A stretch of 64,000 nt of DNA from Pyrus communis (taxonomy: Eukaryota; Streptophyta; Magnoliopsida; Rosales; Rosaceae): assembly GCF_963583255.1 (NCBI RefSeq), contig NW_026908893.1, positions 124,001 through 188,000 on the forward strand. The letters are read 5' to 3'. The translations under genes were made by a program, and so were the position numbers. Of the stretch, positions 1 to 12,402 are shown in pieces. Below the pieces are notes generated by a model. It was given only the letters and a program-made list of their open reading frames with translations, had not been told where the DNA came from and ran no database searches. How positions within the stretch are numbered: position 1 is the first letter of the stretch; the number at the start of each line of letters is the position of its first letter.

Positions 1-36
1 AGCAAAGTCACTGACTCTCTCAATTGTTGTGCCATT

Positions 37-3000
37 TTGTTTCCCACCTTTTGTGTTTTGCAGGACTTGGCTTCAGGGAAGATGATTGGTTCGGGTAAGA
101 TGCGTGGTGGTCTTTACTACATGTCACCTATCCATCGGACACCTACCTCTCATCACGTCTCTCATCCTTCCAATTTATGGCACCAACGACTCGGACATCC
201 ATCCCCTTTTCGTCTTAAATTAGCTTCTTCTTTATTACTTTCTAATGCTATTTCCCTTGACAATAATTGTAGTGTCTGTCCTTTAGCCAAACAGACCAGA
301 CTTCCATTTCCTTTAAGTTCAACATCAACTCATACCTCGTTTGTTTTATTACATTGTGACATATGGGGTCCTTACAAAATTCCCACTCACTCTGGGGCTC
401 GTTTCTTCCTTACAATTGTGGATGATTTTAGCCGATGTACTTGGGTTTTTTTAATGTCTAAAAAATCTGAGACACAAAATCTCTTAAAGTCTTTTATCAC
501 TTTTGCTCACACTCAATTCCATGCTACAGTTCAAACCATTAGAGTAGACAATGGGTCTGAATTCCTCTCCATGAGAGATTATTTTCAATCTAACGGCATT
601 GAACTTCAACGCACTTGTGTTTACACTCCCCAACAGAATGGGGTTGTTGAACGCAAACATCGCCATATTCTTACAGTGGCCCGTGCTTTACGCTTTCAAT
701 CCAACATACCCCTCATCTTTTGGGGCGATTGTGTACTCACTGCCGTCCATCTCATCAACCGTTTACCTTCACCCCTCCTCTCCAACAAATCACCCTTTGA
801 ACTATTGTACAACCGTCCCCCATCCCTTGAACATCTCAGAGTTTTTGGATGTCTCAGTTATGCTACTGTTGTCCATCCTACCCATAAATTTGAACCTAGA
901 GCTCACCGCTGTGTTTTCGTTGGCTATCCCACCTGCCACAAAGGATATAAACTTTACAACTTGGAAACTAACCAATTTTTTATCAGTCGCGATGTCAAAT
1001 TTCATGAAACTTCATTTCCATTTTCTAATATTTCCTCTCTCGATTCTCATATTCCTACCACTAACCCCTAAATACGGACCCCACTTCTCTTTCCCCCATT
1101 TCTCATTTAACCCCACCTCTTCATGAATCTGACACCATCACCGATCACACCCCCTTAACTCCACATGGTGCTGACCCCACCCTTGTCCCTCCACCGGCCG
1201 ACACTCCTACTCCACATATCCCAAATCTTTCTCCTCTCCCAGATATCATTCCCCAACCCGTGCCTACATCTCCTCCATTACTACATGTCCCCACCCCTCC
1301 TGAACCCCCCGCACCTTCTCCTAACCCTCTCATTGGATCTCATACCGACCCTACACTTCCCATCTCTTCCCCACCTCATTTTCCTTCTCTCCGGCAGTCC
1401 ACTCGTCCCACACAGCCACCAGCATGGACTAAAGATTACCACATGTCCAACCAGGTCAATCACTCTTCTCTGGCACCACGTTCTGCGAAAGGTACCCGTT
1501 ATCCCATCTCTGATTTTCTTTCCAACTCTCATTTCTCCTCTACCCATTGTTCTTTTTTAGCTAACATTACAGGTCCATCTGAGCCCACCACCTATGCTGA
1601 AGCTATCCTTGATCCAAACTGGCAACAGGCTATGCAAACAGAATTAGATGCTTTACATCATAATCACACTTGGGACTTGGTTCCTCTTCCTGCTGGTTAT
1701 AAACCTATCGGCTCAAAATGGGTTTTCAAAAAGAAATACAAGTCTGACGGTTCTCTTGACCGTTACAAGGCTCGTGTTGTTGCAAAAGGATACACACAGG
1801 TTGAGGGAGTTGATTACCAGGAAACATTTTCACCCACTGCCAAACTCACAACTCTGCGTTGTCTCCTTACCGTTGCTGCTGCCCGCACTTGGTTCATTCA
1901 CCAGTTAGACGTTCAAAATGCTTTTCTTCATGGCACTCTCCATGAAGAGGTCTACATGGATCCCCCTCCGGGTCTTCGCCGACAGGGGGAGACGCTTGTA
2001 TGTCGGCTCAACAAGTCTCTTTACGGACTCAAACAGGCATCCAGAACTTGGTTCACTACCTTCTCGGATGCTATTCAGAACGCCGGATATCGTCAATCGA
2101 AAGCAGATTATTCTTTGTTCACCAAGGTCCAAGGTACCTCAATCACTGTCATTCTTATTTATGTGGATGATATACTTATCACAGGAAATAATATCCAACA
2201 GATGGAACAACTCAAAGCATTTCTTCTCAAACGCTTCCGCATCAAAGACCTTGGTGATCTAAAGTATTTTCTGGGTATTGAGTTTGCACGCTCAGAAAAG
2301 GGAATTTTTATGTCACAAAGAAAATATGCACTTGATATTTTACAAGACTCAGGGTTACTCAGTGCACGACCAGATTCTTTTCCGATGGAACAAAACTTGG
2401 CACTCACATCCACAGATGGAGCATTGTTGAATGACCCAACTAAATACAGAAGGTTAGTTGGGAGATTGATATATCTCACTGTTACTAGACCGGACATCGT
2501 TTATCCTGTTCGTACTTTGAGCCAATTTATGCACGAGCCACGGAAACCGCATTGAGATGCAGCTATGCGAATCCTTAAATATATCAAAGGGACTCCTGGT
2601 CAAGGTTTACTATTTTCTGCCAACAATAATCTAGACTTGAAAGCCTTTTGTGATTCTGACTGGGGACGGTGTCGTACTACGAGAAGATCAGTTACGGGAT
2701 ATTGCGTTTTTCTTGGCAATTCACTCATTTCGTGGAAGTCCAAGAAGCAAGATAATGTGTCCAGATCATCAGCTGAGGCAGAATACCGTGCTATGGCAAA
2801 CACTTGCCTGGAAATAACTTGGCTGCGTTACATATTACAAGATTTACGAGTTCCCCAGAAAACTCATGCTTCATTGTTTTGTGATAATCAGGCAGCCTTG
2901 TACATCCCAGCAAATCCTGTTTTTCACGAACGTACCAAGCATATTGAGATAGATTGTCATATAGTTCGAGAGAAATTACAAGCTGGTATAGTTCGTCCTA

Positions 3001-3116
3001 CGTATGTGCCTACGCTTTTTCAGTTAGCTGATATATTCACGAAGGCTTTAGGGAAGGATCAATTTGTGAAGCTGCGAGACAAGTTGGGCGTTCATAATCT
3101 TCACTCTCCAACTTGA
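37..3116 (+). pseudogene. Decayed copia polyprotein (integrase, RT, RNase H)
   Basis: Three open segments belong to one ancestral pol gene. Positions 37-1071 hold the GAG-pre-integrase zinc motif and the integrase core, with the HCDIWGP, VDDFSR, VDNGSEF and QQNGVVERKH signatures. The reading frame is then lost: a stop at 1069-1071 and a proline-rich spacer of shifted frame follow. Positions 1260-2555 hold reverse transcriptase, with the LDVQNAFLHG, SLYGLKQA and LIYVDDIL motifs; the segment ends at a premature TGA (2553-2555). Positions 2565-3116 hold RNase H, with [16 protein letters not shown] and SSAEAEYRA. The order is typical of Ty1-copia. No intact protein can be made. Confidence 0.88.
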
Positions 3117-3123
3117 GGGGGAG

Positions 3124-3287
3124 TATTAAGAATATATTGTAATTAAATATTGTATTTGTCTAAACTAGAAAGGCCATTCTGTGTATTGTGCAGGGATCAC
3201 GGCTTTATAGAAAGACCATTCCGTGTATTGTGCAGGGATCACGGCTTTATAGGGTTAGAATCATGATTTGACTTTACCACTTGTATT

Positions 3288-3318
<31 letters not shown>

Positions 3319-3391
3319 GCTACATAGCCTCTGATGAAAACAGAAAAGCATTCAGCCATAATATTCCTTCATATATCAATTCCATTTATCA
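3124..3391 (+). repeat. Copia 3' LTR with internal 42-bp duplication
   Basis: The sequence after the polypurine tract starts TATTAAGAATAT, so the usual TG start appears mutated to TA. It contains a tandem duplication of about 42 bp (3169-3210 and 3211-3252; both copies end GGCTTTATAG) and an (AT)n run at about 3290-3317. The right edge is inferred from a terminal TCA and is uncertain. Confidence 0.6.
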
Positions 3392-5169
3392 ATCCCAGGA
3401 ACTACCTAGCTCTTTTTTATTTCCTTTGATGGCTCAAAGCGTGGGGTGGTTGGTAAAGAAGGGTCTCCTCACCTAACCACACACCCAGACCCTTGTTGTT
3501 TTTCTTTTGTTTTTCAGAAAGTTGGAGTATTAATTGGTTATTAAATTTTAGCCGAATTGCTACTTTGGTTTATGAACTAAAAATTAGATGGATCTCACAA
3601 TTAATTGATATAATTTACTTTGATCAAACTCAACACTTTCTGTAACAACTGTAATGTAAAAATCAAGGGTAATTTCTATATACTTGCTTCCTATGTATAG
3701 AAATCAAGCTCATAAGAACCAGTGTGAAAGGTAGCAGTGAAAGAGAATTTATTTTATACAACTAATATTGTGGAAGATGGTATCAAAAAGACCTCAAATG
3801 TGGAGGTGAACACCTATTGAATTACAAGCCCTTGCAAATAGTCCGGAGATTTTTCATTGTGCTCAAGACAAGTGGTGGTATGCCACATGTTAGTATTTAA
3901 ATGAGGGAATTTTATTTTTCAAGTGTTCCTCTACTTGTATAATAACATATGACGTATGTGCTCGTGTTTCAAACATACTGAAAAATCTCTCCAATAGACA
4001 ATAACATACGTGGTTGGAGTATGATTTTCTCCCCTCCTAATCTCTCTCCCCTTTCCTCCCCTTCTATTTAAACGATTACGGTTAAGCCACGTCAACAATT
4101 TTGTATTGTTTTATTTATAGAGAGATAAAGACAAAAAGGAAAGCGTGAGAAGAGGGGAAGGAAGGGAAGGGGATTAGAGCATCTCGAGTGAAGGGCTCTA
4201 TATGGGGCTGAAAACGGTTGTCTGCCGCCTTTCCTTCCCATATGCCCGAGATGGCCTTATGGGTAGCAGCCTCCCACAGAGATGGCTTTGTGGTCAACTT
4301 CTATTATGCAAAGTAGTGGATATAGCCTATTTTAGGGTCCCAAGGAATCTTTGGGGCCTTATAAAAGAATTTCTCCCAATAAGAGGCTATTTACTTTCGG
4401 GCACTATATGGGGCTATATATATTTATTTATGTAGTAATTTGATTACGCGATAATTTTTTTTTTTGTTAACTTTTCTTAATTCGATTTTTGGACATGTTA
4501 TCTCAAAGAAAATTTATGAACATTTCAACCTAAAAAAATTCAACTTCTGACAAAGTTAGATTTCATCACGTATGAACAGTCGTATTATGTTATCTTAACT
4601 CAATCTTATTTGTTGATTTGTTTCTCTAAAGTCAGACAAGATAAGATTTTATCTCGTAACTAAATTGTAATGCCCTTGCACTTTAGGTATGTTTTCGGTT
4701 TAGGTCTCCAAATTTCCAATGTCATTTCAATATGTAGTGTTTTTATTTGGAAATTAATAAAAGTAAGCCCTTTTAGTAGAATATCTTATATCCTTTTATG
4801 TTTTAAGCATTAAACATACAAATAAAATGGAGGAGGACATTTAGAACAAAAATATGTAAAGAAAAAGAATTAAAAAAAAGAATAAAAAGAAAGTATAATT
4901 GTATTTGCAAGGGAGGAGGGAGTGGTAAAATTTGGCTCACATGAGTAACTACTTTTCTCGTGAGATCCATTGTTTTTTTAGGCTAGATATAGCCTAATTT
5001 TTTGCTACCCAAGGAAGGAAGTTACTAACCCAAGTGGTGGATTTAGCCCTATTTCCCATCTCATTGAGGATGAAATTTATCATTAAAGCTTCAACTGTAG
5101 TAGTTGTAGCTTCATAGAGGATAAAGTCTTTATTGGAGATGCACCTACGAGGAGAGAGAATCCCACTCT
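3392..5169. other. Intergenic, AT-rich, possible DNA-transposon remnant
   Basis: I see no gene. Between about 4176 and 5140 the sequence has weak inverted ends (GAGCATCTC near 4177, GAGATGCAC near 5135) and internal phrases that recur (a 'GTGGATATAGCCTATTT'-like phrase near 4317 and again near 5036). This suggests an old non-autonomous DNA element, but I found no target duplication. The part around 3900-4010 resembles short dispersed sequences near 20880 and 43780. Confidence 0.35.
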
Positions 5170-5178
5170 TAAATTTAA

Positions 5179-6575
5179 GGGTAAATTACATAAAATTACC
5201 TCAACTATTGGGTTAGTCACAGTTTCATACCCCATCTTTAAAAAATTTTAATGTCATACCTCATCTACGAATTTGTTACAATTTCATACCTTCCGTCAGT
5301 TTGTCTGTCAAGTCTTTCGTTAAATAGTGATGTGGCTTGAGACGGGGCCTACTCTCTATTAAAAAATTAATAAAAAAATAAAAAAAATGAATTAAATATT
5401 AAAAACTAAAAAAATAAAATCATTTAATAAATTTTTTTTTTGCATGGGGGACCCACCCCTTATCCCCTTCACCTTTTCTTCCCCCTACTGTCTTCCCCAA
5501 ACCCAAAACCAGATCCCACCTCGCTTCCGTCTTCTCTGTGCCGATCACTACCACCATTCTCCCTTAGACTTCCCCTGCTGCTTCTCCGACTTTGCTAACC
5601 ACCTTCAGCTATCACTCAACCACCTCACCCGTCTTTTCTCGCACTCATTCTTCTGCAGCTTCAGGGAGATGTCGCGGACTGGGCCCTTCTGGATCCGCTT
5701 CATCAGGTGGGTGGAGAATTGGGCGATCTTGTTGTGGAGGCGTTTGGAGGGGATGATGGTAACTTCCTCGAGGATTTTCTTGTTAGTGTGGAAGTGCAGG
5801 GTCATGCTAGAGTAGTAGCGCTCGATCAACTGGGGGGAGGATTTCTTCACTGTTTTTGGCTGGATATGACCTATGATGATGAATTTGCGTGGAAGAGATG
5901 GGAGGTGATGACGCTGGTATGTGCGTCTGTGTGTGAGGAGAGGGTATGACCCACTCCTTATCCCCTCACCCTTTTTCCTCTCTCCCGTCTGGAACAAGAT
6001 CCGCCATGTCAGCCATTATCCCACCCACATCCCATCCTCATTCCTCTGTCCTGTTGTTGGAAATCACGACAGACGAGAAGGGGAAGAAATTTAGGGTTAG
6101 GCTTTGGGTGGAATTGGGGTATTTTGTTTGAAATTGGTTACAAGGATTAATTTAGTGAGGGTGATGTGTGTGTAGGAGGAAGGGGAGGGGGAAGAGCGCC
6201 ATGGGAGGGAGGTGGAGATGGAGGAAGAGAAGGTGGCAGGGGGTTCTGGTTTTGACATTGAAGGAAGGTTGGGGGGACATAGGTAGATGGGGAAGAAAGG
6301 GTGAGGGGGATAAGGGGTGGGTCCCCCATGCAAAATTTTTTTTATTAAATGATTTAGTTTTTTAGTTTTTAATATTTAATTAATTATTTTTTTAATAGAG
6401 AGCAAGCCGCATCTCAAGCCACGTCACTATTTAACGGAAGAATTGACAGACAAAATGACGAAGGTATGAAATTGTAACAAATTCGTAAGATGAGGTATGA
6501 CATTGAAATGTTTTAAAGATGAGCTATGAAAATGTGACTGACCCAATAGTTAAAGTAGTTTCATGTAATTTACCC
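5179..6575. mobile_element. Mutator-like element (Pack-MULE) with captured RPS17
   Basis: The two ends are long inverted repeats of roughly 300-370 bp. The left end starts GGGTAAATTACATAAAATTA and the right end is its near reverse complement. The element is flanked by a perfect 9-bp direct repeat TAAATTTAA (5170-5178 and 6576-6584), the target-duplication size of Mutator elements. The ~850-bp interior has no transposase, is much richer in GC than its surroundings, and contains a gene relic clearly related to 40S ribosomal protein S17 on the minus strand. Carrying a host gene fragment between MULE ends defines a Pack-MULE. A partial third copy of the inner end sequence (about 5946-5990, CTCCTTATCCCCTCACC) sits in the interior, so the structure has been rearranged. 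Confidence 0.9.
5632..5874 (-). pseudogene. Captured 40S ribosomal protein S17 fragment
   Basis: The minus-strand frame reads ...TVKKSS...[41 protein letters not shown] and KGPVR.ISLKLQ, which I recognise as eukaryotic ribosomal protein eS17 from its N terminus to about residue 75. No intron interrupts it, so a processed transcript or a single exon was captured. The position of the initiator Met reads Ile (ATA, 5872-5874), and the residues after ISLKLQ diverge and run to a stop at 5605-5607. The frame itself is open for about 80 codons. It is not a working S17 gene as it stands, though a longer fused open frame covers 5605-5997. Confidence 0.85.
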
Positions 6576-6584
6576 TAAATTTAA

Positions 6585-6936
6585 ATATTAGTTGCCATTC
6601 TGTCAAGAATGGGCTTGTGCATCCCCATTGTGGTTGTGTCAGCAATTAAACAGATCGAACCGGGAGCAAAAGTTGGGCTTGTACATCCATCTCAAACGGT
6701 CTTGTTATGGTTTGGTGGAGAAGGGAAAACAATTGTAAAATTCATTATCTATATATATAATTATAAAGTGAGAAAGTAAAAAAGTTAAACTTTCATAATA
6801 TTTAAATTACCTTTCTTTCATTATGATTTAAAAAAATAAAAAAATCATAAAAAAATCCACGTAGTAGAAGTGTGGGTTAGTCACTTTCATTATTTTTCAA
6901 AATATATTTTAATAAAAAATAATTTATCTAAAATAA

Positions 6937-6968
<32 letters not shown>

Positions 6969-7369
6969 CTAAAACAATAAAACAAAGCGCCAATTGACAC
7001 ACGTGTAGGTGTGTGGTAAGATGTTAGTAAGTTCTAATACCAGATTAACAATTTAAATCCAAATCTTATTTACATTTAAACTTACCCCATATTCAAAATT
7101 TAAGCAATTTCAAATATGAAAAAACAAGGATTTCAACATTAAGAATTGAATGATGTTATTGACACTTCAAAAAAGTCATTACGCGTCATCCAACTATTTT
7201 TTTTTCTTTTTATATTTGTACCTGTGTAAAGTGTAGAATGACTATTTTAAAATGCTAATAATAGCTCTCTTGAGAATAAACAATGTTTGGCTCATAAAAT
7301 ACTCCACAATACACTTCATGGTTGACTCAAAGAACTTCACTTTATTATTTATAACTGTTCAGAAGTAAA
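6585..7369. other. Intergenic AT-rich DNA with MITE-like stretch
   Basis: No gene is visible. There is a poly-A run at about 6946-6968. Positions ~7138-7265 resemble the short MITE family seen cleanly at 21617-21737 (ends reading 'TTATTGACACTTCAAA' and 'AATGCTAATAATA'), but the ends are eroded. Confidence 0.4.
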
Positions 7370-7535
7370 TGTGACAACCCGTCCCGAATTATTCGTACCA
7401 TAGGTGTGAAATGACGATTTTGCCCATAGTGGTTACATTTCATTTTGGGGTGTTTGTTTTGTGGGCTTGTTGGCTGCATTTGGACCATTCACACACTCTC
7501 ATCCCTATCTCATTCCCGTATACTTTCCCTGTCCC

Positions 7536-7572
<37 letters not shown>

Positions 7573-8814
7573 TTTTCTTCGTACGGATAAGTACCAAAAC
7601 CCATGAAAACGTTGTAGATCGAGGTGGAAAACTATATCTTTGTGTTCGTGAGGATCATACAAGTTCAACCATACCCATTTCAGGTAGGAAATCCTTCGAT
7701 TTCACGTTGAACCATGGAACCCCGATTATGGTTACTGTTCATGCACACGTGAAACGTTGTTTTTCAGGGAATTTGAAGCTTGTAGGAAGCTTGGGGTGAT
7801 TCGTTGGAAGGATTTGGACGTCGGGATCGTGAGTTGCAGGTTTGGCCGGATTTTGTGAAGTTACTCCGGTGTGATTTCGTGAATTTCAGGGCTTGAAAGT
7901 GGTAAGATTTTGTTCTACTTGTTGTAAGCTTCATTTTGGTACCAATTTTATAGAATTTGGTTGAAAAACGAGTGAGAAACGAAGGTTTGAAGTTTTTCTG
8001 GTTTTCCGGCGACGGCGACGGCATCAGAGGTGTGCCAGAGAAGAAGATGGAATATTCCGTCAGTTTGGATGGAATATTCTTAACGGCGTTAGGTTAACTT
8101 TAACGAAATCTGTTAGTTTTAACGGAATATTCCTGACGGCGTTAACTGACGTCGTCAGTGTGCCTGGCATGTGGCGGCGCGTGGGAGGTCAGAAAATTAT
8201 TTTAAAAATATGGGATGTTCGTGAGGTTGAGTAGATCACGTTGGTGTATTCACACACCCCATTTGAGCATTGTATGAGAAGTTATTACCTAGTTTTGGTT
8301 ATGTGCTTTAAATTGACGTTTTTATAGTTGTTTCGCATATAGGTGACATGGCATATTTCTGAGCATGTTTTCTATATATGTGTATATTCTATTTTCTGGG
8401 AAACTGTACAGGTTTTACGGCGAAGGGTTAGAACTTTTGATAATAAAATGATTTTGAAAGCTTTGTTTTTGCCCACTCACACTTTCTGTTTTGCGCCCCT
8501 CCAGGTTCTAGTTTGGATTGCTCTTTTGGTGGCTCACGAGGAATTCATGGCATATCTGACAGATTATCACCAGTGTAGGACCCCCTCTGGGTGTGTTTAG
8601 TTAGTATTTGTTCCTCTGGACTGCACTAGGTTTTCTGTGCTCTGAATATTGTTTTTCACACTTACGCTTGCACATGTATGTTAACTACCCTGTGTGTAGT
8701 TTAATTTTTATTTGTTCGTACTTTTATTATTATTCTTAGCTTCCGTACTGTGCACATGGTTACGTCACCCTCACGTGACGGCTAACATGCCCTGATTTCG
8801 GTCGGGGTGTGTCA
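7370..8814 (+). mobile_element. Solo LTR, Ty3-gypsy type
   Basis: The segment starts TGTGACAACCCGTCCCG and ends GGTCGGGGTGTGTCA, the termini shared by several related LTRs in this window (16548-18831, 47685-49855). It also shares an internal block with them: a 'CCACTCAC...GCGCCCCTCCAGG' phrase at about 8471-8505. No internal retrotransposon sequence is attached. The flanks share TAAA directly outside both ends (7366-7369, 8815-8818), a 4-bp match where 5 bp is expected. A (TC)n run lies at about 7541-7570. A single LTR left by recombination between two LTRs is the simplest reading. Confidence 0.75.
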
Positions 8815-9741
8815 TAAAGATCATCAATACAAAAAAATCAATTAAACTAAAATGATCATCTACACAAAAAAATCAAATCAACTAAGGTTGTTTAGTAAAA
8901 CAACGGTAGCAAATAGATATATAGTTCGTATACTCTATGGTTTTTATATTATTTTATGACCAAATGGTATCTTATCTATTGATTTTTTTCATATGATCTT
9001 TTACATAATGACTTATAATATGAACAATTTCGATAATATATTAAAAGTTCCATGAATCATAACAAAAGCCAGACCCAAACAAATGATAAAGAGATTGTTA
9101 CGAATTTTGAAGCAATCTCTTTTGGTCATCACACATAATTTAGACTGTAGAGATGAATAGTAAGAAAACGTCAATTACGATAAAAAAAAACTTCAATATG
9201 TTTCTGTAGGTTATCAATGACATTGTGAGACTGGAAGATAATATCCTTTCCTGTCATGAAATATAGATAACCACGAGCAAAAACGCCTGTGCTCCGCTGC
9301 GGGGAGGGCCAGAAGTATGATATTGTATCATCTGATTTATTTTGCTATTCCTATTCCTTTTTGGCATCATGTGTAAAAAATGTAAACTCCAAGCAAGAGA
9401 TTAACTTCGATGCATAATTGTTAAAATGAGTATAAAACTAACTTGTAATCACAATGGCAATCCAGATTACAGATTACACATAAACACTGACTAAAACATA
9501 TTCATCCATGCATACAGAAAGAAAGCACATAAACAGTTCGTAGTATAGAAATATCCATAGCCAAAAAAAACAGGCATATTGTAGCAGCATATATTTTAAG
9601 AAAAGCCATCCAAGGTTTCATGTACAAGACATTACTCATTTAATAATGTAATAACTCGCAAAATTTCAAGATGCAAAACTTTGATAGTAGAAAGGACACA
9701 GTGAATGATGATAAACACATTATATCGTAAAAGAAAACTAC
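8815..9741. other. Intergenic DNA, no gene recognised
   Basis: AT-rich sequence without a convincing coding frame. It lies downstream (on the minus strand) of the ACT-domain exon relic at 9742-9831, so it could contain further remnants of that gene. I could not identify any. Confidence 0.4.
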
Positions 9742-9831
9742 CTCAACAGGCCATCCATCCACCACAAATACATCTAAAAAGTAGCCATCAGTCGTCAAGA
9801 AGACGTGCTTCACAGATGTTAATTCCTAAAT
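9742..9831 (-). pseudogene. Exon relic of an ACT-domain protein kinase
   Basis: On the minus strand a 90-bp block lies between a CAG acceptor and a GTAG donor. In two adjoining frames it encodes LGINICEAR and then TDGYFLDVFVVDGWPVE, which matches the ACT domain of plant STY8/17/46-type Ser/Thr kinases as I remember it. The two halves are out of frame with each other and an in-frame TGA follows the first half, so the exon is broken. No kinase exons were recognised nearby. Only this short match supports the call. Confidence 0.5.
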
Positions 9832-9925
9832 CTGAAAGGAATGAAGAATGCTACAGAAAAATGACATAAGTTAGAAAGATGCGACCATACTATGGTTCCA
9901 CTTTTGCAGTTATCTTGGATTCAAC

Positions 9926-12402
9926 TGTAACACCCCGTCCCTAACTTTACGATTTTATAAATTTTAAGAGAGTGAATTGACGAAAATGCTCTAGAGACGA
10001 GATTGTTGACTTTTGTTGACCATCATTTCGGGACGCGTATGAACTGTTATTTTACCGTAACCTCGAAATACTTGACGATACGAACGCGTAGGCGCAAGTG
10101 AAATCGAATTTGGAGTTACGATTAAGATTTTACGAAACTATGAAACTTGAAGGCGTTTTATAAAATTTGAATTTTGGGTATTTTATTATTTTAATATTTT
10201 TTGAGTGGATATTTTAAATATTTTATAATTTTTCTGGTCCGTGGGACCCACACCCACACAAGCTCTCCACCCATTTCACTCCACGTTTCCATTCTCCCTC
10301 TTCTCCTCACTCTCCGGATTTCATCTCTCATTTCCCTCTCCTTCTTCTCTTTTTCTCTCAAACTATCCCTCTCTTCTCTTTGTAAAAATGATGGAGCTGA
10401 GTAGCACCATCACTACCCCACCGTACTCCGACGAACCTCACAGCCGCCCAAACCAAAAGAACCATGAGTTTCGTCTTGTCCTCACGAGCCCAAAACACCC
10501 AACCTTATCTTGAGCTTCCTTCTGGATCTTTGAGATTAAAACCCAAGTCGGGATGTGACCTTTTAGGTCATTTTCCAACCAAACCACGGCGAACTAGCCA
10601 TGGAGAAAGTTTTTGGCGACCTTCGAGGCTTTCAACGCATTTTTTGGCCAAACCACGGTGAGTTAGCTATCAAGAAGGAAACCAATCTCTTCGGCTTGTC
10701 GAGAGGTATGATTTTTGTTTTTGAATCACTCAATTTCATTGAGTATTGACAAAGTTATGGACGTTTAAAGTTTTTCATTTTTCCGACGATTTCCCTAGTT
10801 TTTTCAGCGGACCAGTCACCTTTCAAACCATTTTCTGGTCATCTCTAGCCACCATTGGACTTCTAAATGGTATAATCTTGTTCTACACTTTCCTATCTTC
10901 ATTTTGATATATTATGGGTCGAATTTAGTTGAGAAACGACGAAATTACGAAGCTTTGAAATTTGCCCAAACTTCCGGCCAAAATTCCAGTTTCTAGTGAA
11001 GTCTGGCGACTTGAATCGGCTCAGCTCAGCTCAGCTTTGGCTTGGCTCAGTTGAGTCAGCCGTTGACTTCTGGTCAGTGTTGACCATTGATCGATCAATG
11101 TTGACTTTTGGGTTGACTTTTTCTGGTTTCGGCCAAAACCCCTCCTTGGCTAATTTCAACTTCCCGGGTCCCTTTTTGGCATCCATTTAGTGAAATTCTA
11201 ATGTTTTAACGTAGTTGACCATCAGAGCGTCTCGGTTGACTTTTTAGGGTTGACTGTTGACTTTTACGAAAATTACTCAGACCATTCTTAATGTATTTCG
11301 ACACGTTGATTTCGAATCCGCCATCCGTTTCTCCAAATTCAAATGTTTTAATTGAGTTTTACTAATGGGTCCCAATATTATGCTTAAGTGCGATTACTAT
11401 CGGAGACTTCGGCCTTCCTAACTCGGACAGAAGTGACATCACAAGTACTTGTGAGTGGGTCTTTTCTTTTATTTAGTATATATATAATTGTTAGTTTCCA
11501 TTTATACATTTCATAAAGAGTTTTCTACAATACGCCTAGATTAGCGTGACGTTTATAAGTTTTAGCGCATTGATAGAAATTATGACGTTATGCTACATCC
11601 TACGGGATGCACAGGTATACGTATTATTATTGATACCTTAATTATATTTATGGACATGAATAATATTATGTTGACTAGAATTATCGAATCATTGTGGCAT
11701 GACTATATTTATGTTATTTGCTCATCGTTGCACCGATGTCAATACTCACCCGGCCCAGGGCCAGTTTTTCACATGTATGTGCACATCGCACCGTATGCTC
11801 ACTTTGGATCCATTGTAGGTGCCAGTCCTGTCCTAGATTGCTATAGGCAATTAGGACTCGTATGTGTTGTGCATAGTGCTAGTCGTCACGTGATTATAGT
11901 ACTAAAGCGTATATTATTGTTACTCACAATCTTGTTCATGTCAGAATATCTCTGCATGAACTCGTGTGTCAACATGTGTCGATGATCACTCGATATGATA
12001 TGTTTACTTATGCGAGATTATGTGATTACGGACGTCATGTGTTTACTTACGAAATATTGTGCTGTATTGAATTCTTGAGATATTGCAGGTTACGATAAAT
12101 AATTTCTTACTATACGTGGTATGTATATTTTGGAAACTATACTTATTTTACGGCGAGGGGTAATTATGTTTTCGAAAAGGTTTTTACAAAGCTTTATATT
12201 TTAGGCCCACTCACCCTTGTTTTTCGCTCCTCTAGGTTTAGCAGTTGCGCTTTTGTCTTGACGAGGAATCTTGACAATCTCAATATAGGTGGTTACCTTT
12301 GATGGTATAATTCTCATTCTACCTTACTGTATTTTACTTATGCTTTGACATCACGTATGCAATTGGTTCATTTCCACTCACATGCGCACTCATGTAAATT
12401 GC
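9926..12402 (+). mobile_element. Truncated solo LTR of the gypsy family
   Basis: It begins TGTAACACCCCGTCCC and runs through blocks closely related to the LTR at 47685-49855, including a 'GATTTTTGTTTTTGAATCA' stretch (about 10711-10729) and a GTTGAC-rich section at 11040-11260. It also shares the 'CCACTCACCC...CGCTCCTCTAGG' block near 12209. The normal terminal part ending GGGGTGTGTCA is missing, so the 3' end has been lost at about 12400. It contains several open frames, none recognisable as a protein. Confidence 0.65.

Larger units (their letters stand above)
1..3391 (+). mobile_element. Ty1-copia LTR retrotransposon, 5' part outside window
   Basis: The window opens inside the pol region of a copia element read on the plus strand. 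GAG-pre-integrase, integrase, reverse transcriptase and RNase H follow in copia order. A purine-rich tract (TTGAGGGGGAG, about 3113-3123) then leads into a 3' LTR from about 3124. The 5' LTR, gag and protease lie to the left of the window, so the target duplication cannot be checked. The reading frame is broken in at least two places, so this is a dead copy. The LTR right edge near 3391 is approximate, because only one LTR is visible. Confidence 0.9.

Noticed and set aside
10241..10661. Ser/Pro-rich open frames near the start of the 9926 LTR
   Set aside because: They lie within LTR sequence shared with other non-coding LTRs and lack any domain.
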